DNA of 64,000 nucleotides from Plantactinospora sp040120695 (GCF_040120695.1 NZ_JBEEAC010000031.1:1-64000), one strand, 5' to 3'. Positions 43,201 to 52,940 are shown, counted from the first letter of the stretch. The notes: generated from the sequence alone by a model not told the origin. A program made the numbers and translations.

Positions 43201-45339
43201 TCAGGGGCGGGGGGCGGCGTCGAACGTCACGGCGGTGTTGGCCGTGAGTGTCACCGGGACGGTGACGTCGGTGCCGTACGTGGTGGCACCCGCGGTGGCG
43301 CTGGTCACGCCGCCGAGTTGGACCGTGCCGGCGGCCGGCGAGGTCACCGTGATGGTGTCGGTGCTGCGGTCGTAGACCGCCTCGACCCCGGCGTCGAGCG
43401 CGGCGAAGTGGGCCGTACGCGCCCGGCCGTACGCGGCGATGTCCACCCACGACGAGTTCAGCAGGGGTACGGAGTAGTACGACTCGTACTTGGTCAGCAC
43501 CGCGTCCACCCAGTCGGTGAGCAGGGTCTCTCCGGCCCCGTAGTCGCGCACGTTGGCGATGTGGAACGTGTGCGCGTAGATCGAACCCGACGCGACGTGC
43601 TGTAGCGCCACCCCGGCCTCGTAGTCCAGGAGTTGCTGGTAGGTGCGGTCGGTGGGCCAGTACGGGAAGAGTCCGTTCGGACCGTAGAAGGAGTTGTAGA
43701 AGACCGTCTGCTCGGCCGGGGTGGTGGTGTGGTACGCGATGTTCGTCGGCCAGGCCGGTACCACCAGGATGCTCGACTCCAGCGGGTGCACGATGCCGGC
43801 GTTGAAGTTCGCCGGTTTGTGGCTGGTGAACGACATGTTGCCCACCACGGCGGTGACGCCGAGATCCTCCGCAGCCTGGAGCAGCGCCGGGTTGGACCCT
43901 TCCAGCCCGTGGTCGGTCGGCGCGCCGGTGTCGTCGTCCGGATCGTCGTTGTAGACCCCGAGGCCGGAGTACTCGGGGGTCTTCAGCACGCTGTTCGGAG
44001 GGTTGAGCCCGATCGCGATGCCCGCGGTCCGGTTGTCGTCGATCTCGCTGTAGGAGGTGGCGTAGTTCGTCGCGTTCAGCTCGGGGTGGTTCAACGTGTG
44101 GTTGATCCACCGGAAGTTGTTCTTGAGGCACTTGGTGGTGGCGGTCAGGGTGGTGGCGTCACCGTTGGGGCTGCACGTACTGCCGGCGAACGGGTCGATG
44201 TCGGCGCCGTTGTACGCGATGTTGAAGGTGAATCCGGCCGCCAGCGGGTGTGCGGAGCGCAGCGCGGTCTGCTGCGCGTCGAGGTTGACCGTGTCGTGGC
44301 CGCTGACCTGGAACCCGGGGGTGTACTCGACGGTCCCGTTCTCCAGGTAGTGGTCCGAGGTGTTGAACCAGTCGTCGATGTCGACGTTGAGGTGGTGCTT
44401 CTGCTCGCCGAGGTACAGGCCCTTGCTCGCCCACCGGACGAGACCGTAGACCAGCAGGTCGGAGTGGAGCAGGAACTGGTTCGAGGTGAACGTCAGCGCG
44501 ATCCGCTCCCGGCCGTCGGTGGAGGTGGTGAGTACGGCGAGCACGTCGGAGCCGTTGGTCATCAGGGCCTGGGCGGCGCAGCCGGGCCGGATGGCGGTGC
44601 GGTAGACGTACGACTGGGTCACGGGGATCTGGGCGGCACTGTCAAGATAGTCGAAGACCGCGGCACCGTCGTTCGTCAGCGAGACCGGCAGGGGAGTGTC
44701 CCCGACCCCACCCTCACTGACGCCGGTGAGGCAGTGGTCCTCCGGCCAGGTCCCGTAGCTGGTGTAGAGGGATGCCTGCCGGACACCGAAGTTGCGCTCG
44801 TACGCCCAGAGGGTGTTCCACTCCGTGCTGCTCAGGCCGCTGATGTAGCTGCCACCGGACTCGTACAGAAGCATGCTGTTGGTGAGCAGGATCGCGTTGT
44901 AGTTGCCGACGCCGTCCGGACGCACCAGCGTGCTCGGGGAGAGCGGGTCGGTCGCCGAGTAGAGGACGTCGTAGGAGGCACCGAGCCGGTCGAGCATGGT
45001 GGTGAGAGTGGGTACGCCGAAATCGTCCGTGTTGGTCGCCACGATCAGCGCCCTGAGCGCGACCTGGTCGTTGAGACCCTGGACGCCGAGACTGCGGCCC
45101 TGGGCGGTCGCCTTGGACGGATCCAACCGGACGGTGCCGGACTTCTTGGGCAGCGGGCCGGGGCGGGCCGGCTTCGGGCTCGCGACCTCGCCGAGGCCGG
45201 GGATGGCCGGCGGCTGGGCGGGCGTGGTGGGCGGTCCGGCGATGCCGGGAGTCTGGCTGCCGAGGACGACCGCGAGCGCGGTCAACCCGGCGAGGGCGAG
45301 TCTTGTCACACGCTGGCGAGTAGGCCCGGTGTGGACCAT
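43201..45339 (-). CDS. Secreted polysaccharide deacetylase-like protein
   Basis: 712 residues. A signal peptide (RLALAGLTALAVVLG, cleavage near PGIAG) is followed by a Rossmann-like domain (ALRALIVATNTDDFGVPTL, then a LLTNSMLLYESG block). The NodB-type deacetylase region carries the metal triad pattern D320/D322/D323 in LNVDIDDWF and H414-x3-H418 in WINHTLNHPEL. The C-terminus is a beta-rich module. Such enzymes remove N-acetyl groups from amino-sugar polymers, the second activity of PelA. ATG at 45339 is preceded on the minus strand by GGAGG. It is the first gene of the operon, so deacetylase and GH114 hydrolase are encoded separately here. Confidence 0.82.
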   Translation of the reverse strand: MVHTGPTRQRVTRLALAGLTALAVVLGSQTPGIAGPPTTPAQPPAIPGLGEVASPKPARPGPLPKKSGTVRLDPSKATAQGRSLGVQGLNDQVALRALIVATNTDDFGVPTLTTMLDRLGASYDVLYSATDPLSPSTLVRPDGVGNYNAILLTNSMLLYESGGSYISGLSSTEWNTLWAYERNFGVRQASLYTSYGTWPEDHCLTGVSEGGVGDTPLPVSLTNDGAAVFDYLDSAAQIPVTQSYVYRTAIRPGCAAQALMTNGSDVLAVLTTSTDGRERIALTFTSNQFLLHSDLLVYGLVRWASKGLYLGEQKHHLNVDIDDWFNTSDHYLENGTVEYTPGFQVSGHDTVNLDAQQTALRSAHPLAAGFTFNIAYNGADIDPFAGSTCSPNGDATTLTATTKCLKNNFRWINHTLNHPELNATNYATSYSEIDDNRTAGIAIGLNPPNSVLKTPEYSGLGVYNDDPDDDTGAPTDHGLEGSNPALLQAAEDLGVTAVVGNMSFTSHKPANFNAGIVHPLESSILVVPAWPTNIAYHTTTPAEQTVFYNSFYGPNGLFPYWPTDRTYQQLLDYEAGVALQHVASGSIYAHTFHIANVRDYGAGETLLTDWVDAVLTKYESYYSVPLLNSSWVDIAAYGRARTAHFAALDAGVEAVYDRSTDTITVTSPAAGTVQLGGVTSATAGATTYGTDVTVPVTLTANTAVTFDAAPRP

Positions 45340-45383
45340 GTACTGACCTCCGATGAGGAGAAGACCGGTTAGCAGTCCATCGA

Positions 45384-45413
45384 GGACTAGCGAAGTGTCA
45401 CGAAGGCTATCAA
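45384..45413 (-). promoter_or_regulatory. Candidate promoter of the exopolysaccharide operon
   Basis: On the minus strand TTGATA (45413-45408) and TAGTCC (45389-45384) are separated by 18 bp. The start codon is at 45339, giving a leader of about 35-40 nt. The -10 is a poor match. Confidence 0.35.
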
Positions 45414-46549
45414 TGATCACTGTCGTCGCCGAAAAATGCGGGTGTCGTCTCTTCAATTGACGCGGGCATGGCATGAATGCTAGGACCACCGCCTTTCGAA
45501 GCCTGCTTGCAGTGATATGTCCCAGTAGGAGCTTGCATGACTTTCGAGCACTTCGGTGGCAACCGTTCCGGCCTCCAGTGGCTAACAGAATGCCCTCTGA
45601 CGTGGCCTTTCGTCGACGGTCGACAAATGGGTGATCGAGAACGGGGTCCAGTTTGCCTGGGTTTCTCCGCAGAAACTACATGCGCCCCCAACTCAAATCG
45701 ACGATCAAGCTATGGCCTGCAGAACCTCATCCGTTCGCGGGAATTCCGACAACCATCAGCACGCTGTTATGCGCTGTCCAGCCTTGCCGTCACACGGCCG
45801 TACGGACATATCGAGCTGATGGGTTAACGGCTCGCGACGTTGCATGGTCGGGGCATGGACAGCAGACCTGCGGGATGCGGGTCGGGGTAGGATGCTCGCG
45901 ATCCTCGTTCCGACGACGGTGGCCGCCCCTGTCGACCGACTCGCGACCAGCGTCCCGGGCATGGGCCGCCGGGCCGCTCCGGCAATTCCTGGATAGGCGA
46001 TTCCAAAGTCCGAGTACTGGATGCCGAGGTCCCGCACGCGCTGTCAGCTGCAGATCCAGCCTGATGGCCCTGTGAGCGTGTGGATCGGGAGATTCGAGAT
46101 GCTCTGCGGCATGGCGCCGACGGCGACGGTGATCGAACGCCGAGGGCAGCGCTGAGCCCAGGACACGCATTTGCGGACGACGCCTCGACGCCGGTCGGAC
46201 CGCGTTCGGATCGCACCTCGGACACGTCGAGGACCAGCCGAAATGCTCGATAGTCACGCTATGGAGTTCGGCAGCGTATCGCACGCCGAACAAAACCACT
46301 ACGGTCAGATCGACAGGCATCGAATCGCGCATCTGGTTGCCGAATCGGTAGGCATCCTCGGCCGGGCCGTTCGCGGTCGGAACCACCTCAGCGCTCCCTC
46401 GCTCGGCAGGGATGGCAGTCAGCGGCTTTCGTGGGATTGGTCGAGGGTGTCCCGTCTCACCGTGCTCTCGGCGACTGGATCACCGCCTTGGGCCGGTACC
46501 CTTGGTTGGTACAGACTGTGTGCATATGTCCGCTAACCGAGGGGTGACC
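45414..46549. other. Gene-poor intergenic region of lower GC
   Basis: More than 1.1 kb separates the start of the polysaccharide operon from the acyl-CoA oxidase gene. Open frames occur on both strands, but their translations are rich in Arg, Ser and Cys, lack recognisable blocks and have no ribosome sites. The first half (45420-45800) is clearly less GC-rich than the genome around it, which may point to acquired or decayed sequence. The end must contain the promoter of the next gene. No RNA structure was recognised. Confidence 0.5.
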
Positions 46550-48541
46550 ATGCCCGATCACGCGTCCGGCGACATCGACCTCGCTCGCCTGCGGGAGGTT
46601 CTCGACGGACCGTGGGCCGAGGTCCGCAACGCGCACCGGCGGCACCTCGATGCGCGCTTCCTTCCGGTGTACGGCGAGACCGGTGACCAGGCACGTGAGC
46701 GGATCTCTCGACTGCTCTCCGAACTTCCCCTCGAGCTGGGGATCGCGTCGGCGTTCCCCGCCGAGTACGGCGGCAGATCCGACGTGGGGGGCTCGGTCGT
46801 CGCCAGCGAGATGCTGGCGCAGGTCGACCTGTCGCTGATGGTCAAGGCGGGCGTGCAGTGGGGTCTGTTCGGCGGCGCTGTCGCAGCCCTGGGCACCCGA
46901 CGGCACCACGACGCCTATCTGCGGGACATCATCTCGGGCAAGATCCTCGGCTGCTTCGCGATGACCGAGACCGGCCACGGCTCCGACGTCCAACGGCTGC
47001 GCACCACCTGCGCGTACGACCCGCAGACGCAGACCTTTGAGCTGCACACTCCGCACGAGGCGGCGCGCAAGGACTACATCGGCAACGCGGCCCGGGACGG
47101 GCGGATGGCGGTGGTCTTCGCGCAGCTGATCGCCAACGGGCGGCGGCACGGCGTGCACGCGTGGCTGGTCCCGATCCGCGACGCTGCGGGTAACCCGCTG
47201 CCCGGCGTGACCATCGGCGACGCCGGGCCCAAGGCCGGCCTGCACGGCGTCGACAACGGACGGCTCAGTTTCGACCATGTGACGGTGCCGCGTGACATGC
47301 TGCTGGACCGGTACGGCCAGGTCGCGGAGGACGGGACGTACACCAGCCCGATCGAGAACGACTCACGGCGCTTCTTCACCATGCTCGGCACGCTGGTCCG
47401 TGGCCGGGTGAGCGTGGGCGGCGCCGCGTCGGCGGCCACCAAGTCGGCGCTGACCATCGCGGTGCGCTACGGCGACGTCCGCCGCCAGTTCGGCATTCCC
47501 GATGCGGACCGGGAGGTGCTGCTCAACGACTACCTGGCCCACCAGCGCAAGCTGCTTCCCGCCCTGGCCACCACGTACGCGTTGCACTTCGCCCAGGCCG
47601 AACTGGTCGCCGCGCTGCACGAGTTGCAGGGTGGCGACGACCCGGTAGACGAGCATCGGCAACGGGAGCTGGAGTCCCGGGCCGCTGGTCTCAAGGCCGC
47701 GCAGACGTGGCACGCGACCCGCACCATCCAGATGTGCCGCGAGGCGTGCGGCGGCGCCGGCTACATGGCCGAGAACCGGCTACCCGGACTCAAGGCTGAC
47801 ACCGACGTCTTCACCACCTTCGAGGGCGACAACACGGTGCTGCTGCAGCTGGTGGCCAAGGGGCTGCTCACCGGCTACCGGGACGAGTTCGGCTCGTTGG
47901 ACGGCTGGGGGCGCGCATCCTTCGTCGCCGAGCAGGTCCGCGCGATGGTGCTCGAACGCACCGCCGCGCGGTCGGTCATCGAACGGCTGATCAGCGCCGT
48001 GCCCGGCCGCGACGAGGAGGTTGCCGTCACCGACCGCGGCTGGCAGCTCAAGGTGTTCGAGGACCGCGAGGACCACCTCCTCGACGGCGCGGTCCGTCGC
48101 CTCCGCAACGGCGCGGCCACGAAGAAGGACCGTCCCTTCGACATCTTCAACGACGTTCAGGACCACGTCCTGGCCGCTGCCGCCGCGCACATCGACCGGG
48201 TCACCCTGGAGGCGTTCGTCGCCGGCATCGAGGGCACCGCCGACCCGGCGGTCCGGGCGCTGCTCTCCCGGGTCTGTGACCTGTACGCGCTCAGCGTCAT
48301 CGAGGTCAACAAGGGATGGTTCCTGGAGCACGCCCGGCTCACGCCGGCCCGCTCGAAGGCGATCACCGGCGTGGTGAACGGACTACTCAGAGAGCTGCGT
48401 CCGCACATGCGGACGCTCGTGGACGGTTTCGCCATTCCGGAGGAGTGGCTGCACTGCGCCATCCTGCGCGAGGAACCCCACCGGCAGGAGACCATGGCCG
48501 CCCACGACGCCGCCAGTGATCCGCAGGCAGTCCCGGCGTAG
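46550..48541 (+). CDS. Acyl-CoA oxidase/dehydrogenase, long peroxisomal-type form
   Basis: 663 residues, the length of acyl-CoA oxidases rather than the ~380 of short dehydrogenases. They introduce a 2,3-double bond in acyl-CoA with FAD, passing electrons to oxygen. FAMTETGHGSDVQRLRT binds flavin, and CREACGGAGYMAENRLPGLK with DVFTTFEGDNTVLLQ is the hallmark C-terminal region with the catalytic Glu. ATG at 46550 follows GAGGGG; ATG at 46526 is an alternative. It stands alone between a gene-poor region and a bidirectional hairpin. The likely role is fatty-acid beta-oxidation. Confidence 0.93.
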   Translation: MPDHASGDIDLARLREVLDGPWAEVRNAHRRHLDARFLPVYGETGDQARERISRLLSELPLELGIASAFPAEYGGRSDVGGSVVASEMLAQVDLSLMVKAGVQWGLFGGAVAALGTRRHHDAYLRDIISGKILGCFAMTETGHGSDVQRLRTTCAYDPQTQTFELHTPHEAARKDYIGNAARDGRMAVVFAQLIANGRRHGVHAWLVPIRDAAGNPLPGVTIGDAGPKAGLHGVDNGRLSFDHVTVPRDMLLDRYGQVAEDGTYTSPIENDSRRFFTMLGTLVRGRVSVGGAASAATKSALTIAVRYGDVRRQFGIPDADREVLLNDYLAHQRKLLPALATTYALHFAQAELVAALHELQGGDDPVDEHRQRELESRAAGLKAAQTWHATRTIQMCREACGGAGYMAENRLPGLKADTDVFTTFEGDNTVLLQLVAKGLLTGYRDEFGSLDGWGRASFVAEQVRAMVLERTAARSVIERLISAVPGRDEEVAVTDRGWQLKVFEDREDHLLDGAVRRLRNGAATKKDRPFDIFNDVQDHVLAAAAAHIDRVTLEAFVAGIEGTADPAVRALLSRVCDLYALSVIEVNKGWFLEHARLTPARSKAITGVVNGLLRELRPHMRTLVDGFAIPEEWLHCAILREEPHRQETMAAHDAASDPQAVPA

Positions 48542-48549
48542 GTGGCGAG

Positions 48550-48580
48550 GAGGCCATGCCCCATCGATGGGCATGGCCTC
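48550..48580. terminator. Bidirectional hairpin between convergent genes
   Basis: A perfect 12-bp stem GAGGCCATGCCC (48550-48561) and GGGCATGGCCTC (48569-48580) around CATCGAT lies 8 nt after the oxidase stop and 35 nt from the end of the convergent gene. It can serve both. Confidence 0.88.
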
Positions 48581-48614
48581 TGTTCGGACGACTGTGTGTA
48601 CCGTCGGGCTCGGG

Positions 48615-49118
48615 TCAGCTGTACGAGATCGCCGTCAGGGTGCAGGTGCGGACCCACGGCCCGGGGTTGACCGGCCTCCGGTCGCAGGACCAGGTCGAGT
48701 TGATCGGCGAGGTGCCCGGGGTCAGGCTGTAGGTAGAGCCCTGCCAGCTGCCCTCCGGGTAGAACTCGTAGCCGTAGTACTCGCTCCAGTTCAGGTAGCA
48801 CCGCACGTCCAGCTTGATGCTGGTTGCGCTCGCGGGGATCACCTTGGTCCATGTCCTGGTCGGGTTGGTCGGACTGAACGGTGAGACGGAGTCCATCGGA
48901 AGCCATCCGGGGCCGGGTGCACCGGGCCACCCGCCGCCGTCCACGCCCAGGTACGGCCCGACCGGAGGCACCGGTGACCCGTAGCAGGTCGTGCTCCCGT
49001 AGATGATCCGGGTACCGTCGGCCACGGCCGGCGGCGGCGCTGCGGTAACCGCCGCGACCATGGTCGTAGCCAGCAAGCCGAGGGTGGCTGTGATTCGCCG
49101 TAGTTTTCCAGTAGCCAT
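48615..49118 (-). CDS. Small secreted protein of unknown function
   Basis: 167 residues. A typical signal peptide (KLRRITATLGLLATTMVAA, cleavage near AVADG) precedes a Pro/Gly/Trp/Tyr-rich mature part with four cysteines (TTCYGS, VRCYL, WSCDRR, RTCTLT), probably two disulfides. No enzyme motif is visible; the composition suggests a beta-rich extracellular or binding protein. ATG at 49118 is preceded by GAAGGACGG on the minus strand. It is transcribed alone, convergent with the acyl-CoA oxidase and divergent from the STAND regulator gene. No homologous family is recognised. Confidence 0.78.
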   Translation of the reverse strand: MATGKLRRITATLGLLATTMVAAVTAAPPPAVADGTRIIYGSTTCYGSPVPPVGPYLGVDGGGWPGAPGPGWLPMDSVSPFSPTNPTRTWTKVIPASATSIKLDVRCYLNWSEYYGYEFYPEGSWQGSTYSLTPGTSPINSTWSCDRRPVNPGPWVRTCTLTAISYS

Positions 49119-49299
49119 CAACGCGCGACCGTCCTTCCTCTGGGCACTCCGGTCGGATGCTTGAGGGCATCCTCGTTCGCCGATAGCGTTGACGGCGTTC
49201 GGGATGGACAGGTGCGGACGACCGGGGCCAACGTGGCAGGTAGCGACGGTACAGCCGTCCGATGCGCCGGACAGCGCCGGACAGCGCCGGGGACCGCCG

Positions 49300-51708
49300 G
49301 TGTCCGTTGACGACGGCCGCCTGCTGCTGCGGCAACTCTGTGACGATCTGCGGCTGCTCCGGTTGCAGGCGGGCGGACCGAGCCTGCGCAGCCTGGCGAT
49401 GCGGGTACGGCTGGGCAAGAGCCAGTTGGGGTCGATCGTCAACGGCCGGATCGGACGGCTGCCCGACTGGGAGGTCGTCCGGGGCGTGGTGGACGGCTGC
49501 CGCCAGTACGCCCAGGACCGTGGCCGGCTGGACCGGCTGTCGGTGGCCATCGGGATCGAGGAGTTCTGGCGCCCGCGGTATGCCCTGGTGGACTACGCCT
49601 TGCAGCAAGCCGCGCGGCAGCGGCCACCGGCGCCACCACCACCACCGGCGCCACCACCACCAGCGCCGCCGCGACCGGCGCCGCCGGCTCGGCTGGTGAC
49701 GGTACCCCGGCAGTTGCCGGCCGCCACGCGGCACTTCGCCGGGCGGGCCGGTCCGCTGGCCGCGCTGAACGCGCTGCTGGCCGACGCCGCCATCGCGAAC
49801 ACCGCGGTGATCTCGGCGATCGGGGGCACCGCCGGGGTCGGCAAGACGGCCCTGGCCGTGTACTGGGCACACCGGGTCGCCGACCGCTTCCCCGACGGGC
49901 AGCTCTACGTCGACCTGCGCGGTTTCGGTCCGGCCGAGCCCGCGATGGAGCCGGCCGAGGCGATCCGTCGCTTCCTCGACGCCCTCGGCGTGCCACTGCG
50001 GCGGATTCCGCCGGAGCCGGACGCACTGGCTGCCCTGTACCGAAGCGAACTTGCCGGTCGGCGGCTGCTTGTCGTGCTGGACAATGCCCGCGACGGCCCG
50101 CAGGTCCGGCCGTTGCTGCCCGGCGCTGCGGGCTGCCTGGTCCTGGTCACCAGCCGCGATTCGCTCACCGGACTCGTCGCCGCCGAGGGCGCCCAATCCG
50201 TCACCGTCGATCTGCTCACCCGGGACGAGGCACGGCAGCTGCTGGCCCGCCGACTCGGCAGCGCGCGGATCGCCGCCGAACCCGACGCGGTGGACGAGAT
50301 CATCACGCGGTGCGCCCGGCTGCCGCTGCCGCTGGCCATCGTCGCCGCCCACGCCGCGACCCGCCGGGTGCCGCTCGGCGAGCTGGCCGAGCAACTCGGC
50401 GACGGTAGGCAGGCGTTCGGGCTGCTCGACACCGGCGATCCGAGCACCGACGTCCGCGGGGTGTTCGCCTGGTCGTACCGGGCGCTCGCGCCGGCCGCGG
50501 CGCGCGTGTTCCGGCTGCTCGGCCGCCATCCTGGTCCGGACGTCACCGCGTCCGCCGTGGCCAGCCTCGCCGCGCTGCCGTTGCCCGACGTGCCGCCGCT
50601 GCTGGCCGGACTGACCCGCGCCAACCTGCTCACCGAACCCGCCCCCGGTCGGTACGCCTGCCACGATCTGCTGCGCGCCTACGCCGCTGGCCTGTGCGAC
50701 GTCCTGGAGACCCAGCCGGACCGGGAGGCCGCGACCGGCCGTATCCTCGATCACTATTTGCACACCGCCGGCGTCGCGGACCGGCTCCTGCATCCCTATC
50801 GAGACGCCGTCACCCTCGAACCTCCCCGGCTGGGCGCCACGCTGGATCATCTGAGCACGCCGGACGCCGCCCGTGCCTGGCTCGCCGCCGAGCTTCCGGT
50901 GCTGCTCGCGGCGGTGGACCACGCCGTGACCGGCGGGTACCACCGACACGCCTGGCAACTCGCGTGGATCCTGGCCGGCTATCTCGAACACAGTCGACGC
51001 TGGCCCGACCAGCTCGCCGCCGGCGACGCGGCGACGATCGCCGCGGGCCGGCTCGCCGATCCGCGCGCGTCGGCCATCGCGCACCGGATCCTGGCCCGTC
51101 CGTACATCGAGACCGGTCGTCACGCCGACGCTCACACACACCTCGAACGCGCCCTCGCCCTCGACACCGGCAGCGGTGACCTCGCCGGGCAGGCCCACGA
51201 TCACCATCTCCTCGCCTACCTCGGGGAACGGCAGGGCCGGTACGCCGTCGCTCTCGACCACACCTGGCAGGCCCTGGCGCTGTACCGCAGGGCGGACCAC
51301 CGGCACGGGCAAGCCTCCGCCCTCAACGCGGTCGGTTGGTTCCAGGTCCACCTCGGCGACCACGCCCAAGCCGTCGCTGCCTGCCAGGAGGCTCTCACTC
51401 TGCTCCGCGGGCTGGGCGACCGCCGCGGCGAGGCGGCGACGTTGGACAGCCTCGGCTACGCGTACCACCATCTCGGTGACTACCCGCGTGCCGTCACCTG
51501 TTTCCGGCAGGCGGTGGTGCGGCTGCGGGCACTCGGCGAGCGCTACCCGGAAGCGAGCACACTCATCCACCTTGGCGACAGCCACCGGCTCGCGGGCCAG
51601 CCGGGCGCGGCGCGGTCCGCGTGGCGCCGGGCACTGGCAATCCTCACCGACCTCGACCACGCAGACGCGGAAGGGGTCCGGGCGAGGCTCGCCTCCGCTG
51701 ACCCCTAG
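49300..51708 (+). CDS. STAND/NB-ARC regulator with N-terminal HTH and TPR repeats
   Basis: About 802 residues. The N-terminus resembles a helix-turn-helix (LRSLAMRVRLGKSQLGSIVN). A Pro-rich linker (residues about 107-130) leads to an NB-ARC NTPase with the P-loop GGTAGVGKTALAVYWAH and a kinase-2 block LLVVLDNARD. The C-terminal third contains tetratricopeptide repeats, for example GDYPRAVTCFRQAVVRL. Such AfsR/SARP-related proteins switch on transcription or signalling after sensing a ligand through the TPRs. The start is uncertain: GTG at 49300 has GGGGA at 49289-49293; ATG at 49204 lies upstream. The target is unknown. It has no shared amyloid-type motif. Confidence 0.88.
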   Translation: MSVDDGRLLLRQLCDDLRLLRLQAGGPSLRSLAMRVRLGKSQLGSIVNGRIGRLPDWEVVRGVVDGCRQYAQDRGRLDRLSVAIGIEEFWRPRYALVDYALQQAARQRPPAPPPPPAPPPPAPPRPAPPARLVTVPRQLPAATRHFAGRAGPLAALNALLADAAIANTAVISAIGGTAGVGKTALAVYWAHRVADRFPDGQLYVDLRGFGPAEPAMEPAEAIRRFLDALGVPLRRIPPEPDALAALYRSELAGRRLLVVLDNARDGPQVRPLLPGAAGCLVLVTSRDSLTGLVAAEGAQSVTVDLLTRDEARQLLARRLGSARIAAEPDAVDEIITRCARLPLPLAIVAAHAATRRVPLGELAEQLGDGRQAFGLLDTGDPSTDVRGVFAWSYRALAPAAARVFRLLGRHPGPDVTASAVASLAALPLPDVPPLLAGLTRANLLTEPAPGRYACHDLLRAYAAGLCDVLETQPDREAATGRILDHYLHTAGVADRLLHPYRDAVTLEPPRLGATLDHLSTPDAARAWLAAELPVLLAAVDHAVTGGYHRHAWQLAWILAGYLEHSRRWPDQLAAGDAATIAAGRLADPRASAIAHRILARPYIETGRHADAHTHLERALALDTGSGDLAGQAHDHHLLAYLGERQGRYAVALDHTWQALALYRRADHRHGQASALNAVGWFQVHLGDHAQAVAACQEALTLLRGLGDRRGEAATLDSLGYAYHHLGDYPRAVTCFRQAVVRLRALGERYPEASTLIHLGDSHRLAGQPGAARSAWRRALAILTDLDHADAEGVRARLASADP

Positions 51709-51751
51709 GGGCTGGATGAGCGGGTGCGGGACCTGCGGTTACCGTGATCGC

Positions 51752-52357
51752 ATGGCCAAGCCGACCCGCTGGGTGACCGAGACGAAGCCGGGACACTCGC
51801 AGTGGTACATCGAACGCTTCCGCCGGCTCGCGGCCGAGAGGGCGGATCTGGCCGGCGAGGCGCGGCTGCTGGATGCCCTGGTTCCGCCGCGTGCTCGGAT
51901 CCTGGACGCCGGCTGTGGCACCGGTCGGGTGGGTGCCGAACTCGCCACCCGCGGGCACCGGGTCGTCGGTGTGGACGCCGACCCGGCCCTCGTCGAGGCG
52001 GCCCGCGTCGACCATCCGGGTCCCCGCTGGCTGGTGGGTGATCTCGCTGAGCTGGACCTCGCCGCCGAGGGCGAGCCGGAGCCGTTCGACGCGGCGGTGT
52101 GCGCGGGCAACGTGATGGCGTTCGTCGCACCGGGCACGGAGCGGGCGGTGTTGTCCCGGATCGCGGCGCACGTGCGCCCGGACGGGATTGTGGTGGTCGG
52201 CTTCGGCACCGATCGGGGTTACCCGCTCGCCGACTTCGACGCCGACGCCCGCGCCGCCGGCTTGCGCCAGGAGCACCGCTTTGCCACGTGGGATCTGCGC
52301 CCCTGGCGGGACGGCGCCGACTTCGCGGTGACCGTGCTGCGCCGGCCGGCCGACTGA
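51752..52357 (+). CDS. Class I SAM-dependent methyltransferase
   Basis: 201 residues. Motif I is ILDAGCGTGRVG, the motif II acidic residue is in VVGVDADP, and AAVCAGNVMAFVAPG is motif IV. It would methylate a small molecule. ATG at 51752 is 43 nt after the STAND regulator gene. The mRNA may be leaderless, because a TTACCGT -10-like box lies about 10 nt upstream and no ribosome site is visible. The N-terminal KPGHSQWYIERFRRLAAE is typical of short actinobacterial methyltransferases of unknown substrate. Confidence 0.88.
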   Translation: MAKPTRWVTETKPGHSQWYIERFRRLAAERADLAGEARLLDALVPPRARILDAGCGTGRVGAELATRGHRVVGVDADPALVEAARVDHPGPRWLVGDLAELDLAAEGEPEPFDAAVCAGNVMAFVAPGTERAVLSRIAAHVRPDGIVVVGFGTDRGYPLADFDADARAAGLRQEHRFATWDLRPWRDGADFAVTVLRRPAD

Positions 52358-52550
52358 CGACCTCGACGACGACCGCCGGTGCCCCGGCGGCCCGCAGGTG
52401 GTCCAGGTAGTCGACCACCTCTGCGGGGACGGCCGAGGCATTGACGGTGGCCGACCGCGATGCAGAGCTGGCCCGCTATTGGCTTCCGCGCGGATCACGC
52501 CTGCTTCATGCTGATCTGCTTGGGCACGGGCTGCGGACCTGCCGCAGCAG

Positions 52551-52940
52551 TCAGTGACCTCGGTCCCGGCGGAGAAAGCACGACAGAAGCTGCATGAACT
52601 CGTGCGGGTGCTCGACCGCCGGCACGTGCGGCGCAACGGCCGAGCCCGTGCAGACGGACATCGGCCAGGTGTTCGAGCAGGGGCAGGGTTGCCGTCCCGA
52701 GCGGGGTGACCCGGTCCTCGGCGCCGTGGACGAGCAGCACGGGCGCGCGCGGATCCCTGCCAGCGTTTGCGCCGAGAGGGTGAGCTGGTCGACCCATCGT
52801 GCCCTAGGTGGAGGGAACAACGACTCGAACGCGGCCGCCCCCGCTCGCATCGCAGCTGCACGGGCAGCGACGGCGGAATCGGACACGAGCGCTTGGTCGA
52901 GGACGAGGCGACTATCGTCGATCACCACCTTGCGGGGATG
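52551..52940 (-). pseudogene. Truncated, frameshifted alpha/beta-hydrolase (meta-cleavage hydrolase type)
   Basis: The C-terminal part of a BphD/HsaD-like hydrolase can be read on the minus strand only by changing frame twice. The segment SLFPPPRARWVDQLTLSAQT is in one frame, APVLLVHGAEDRVTPLGTAT in a second, and HVPAVEHPHEFMQLLSCFL, with the catalytic His, back in the first. The first shift lies in a GC dinucleotide run near 52743-52748 and the second near 52640. The N-terminal half with the nucleophile elbow is absent. It is a degraded remnant beside the motif-protein gene at 52963, showing that this boundary has been rearranged. Confidence 0.78.

Noticed and set aside
45790..46386. Minus-strand frame of about 199 codons in the gene-poor region
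   Set aside because: Arg/Pro/His-rich translation with no domain, no ribosome site and competing frames of similar quality; not listed as a gene.
49261..49290. Short direct repeat ACAGCGCCGG ACAGCGCCGG before the STAND start
   Set aside because: Two copies of 10 bp in GC-rich DNA are easily explained by chance and lie in the untranslated or early coding part; no regulatory meaning can be supported.
48157..51660. A minus-strand open frame of more than 1100 codons opposite the oxidase end, secreted protein and STAND gene
   Set aside because: It crosses a terminator hairpin and three well-supported genes, and the translation has no recognisable block. High-GC third positions make such antisense frames common.
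49300..51708. Possibility that the STAND/TPR regulator belongs to the TIR defence operon
   Set aside because: It is on the opposite strand, separated by a pseudogene and an IS remnant, has an HTH rather than an effector-coupling motif, and shows neither shared motif.
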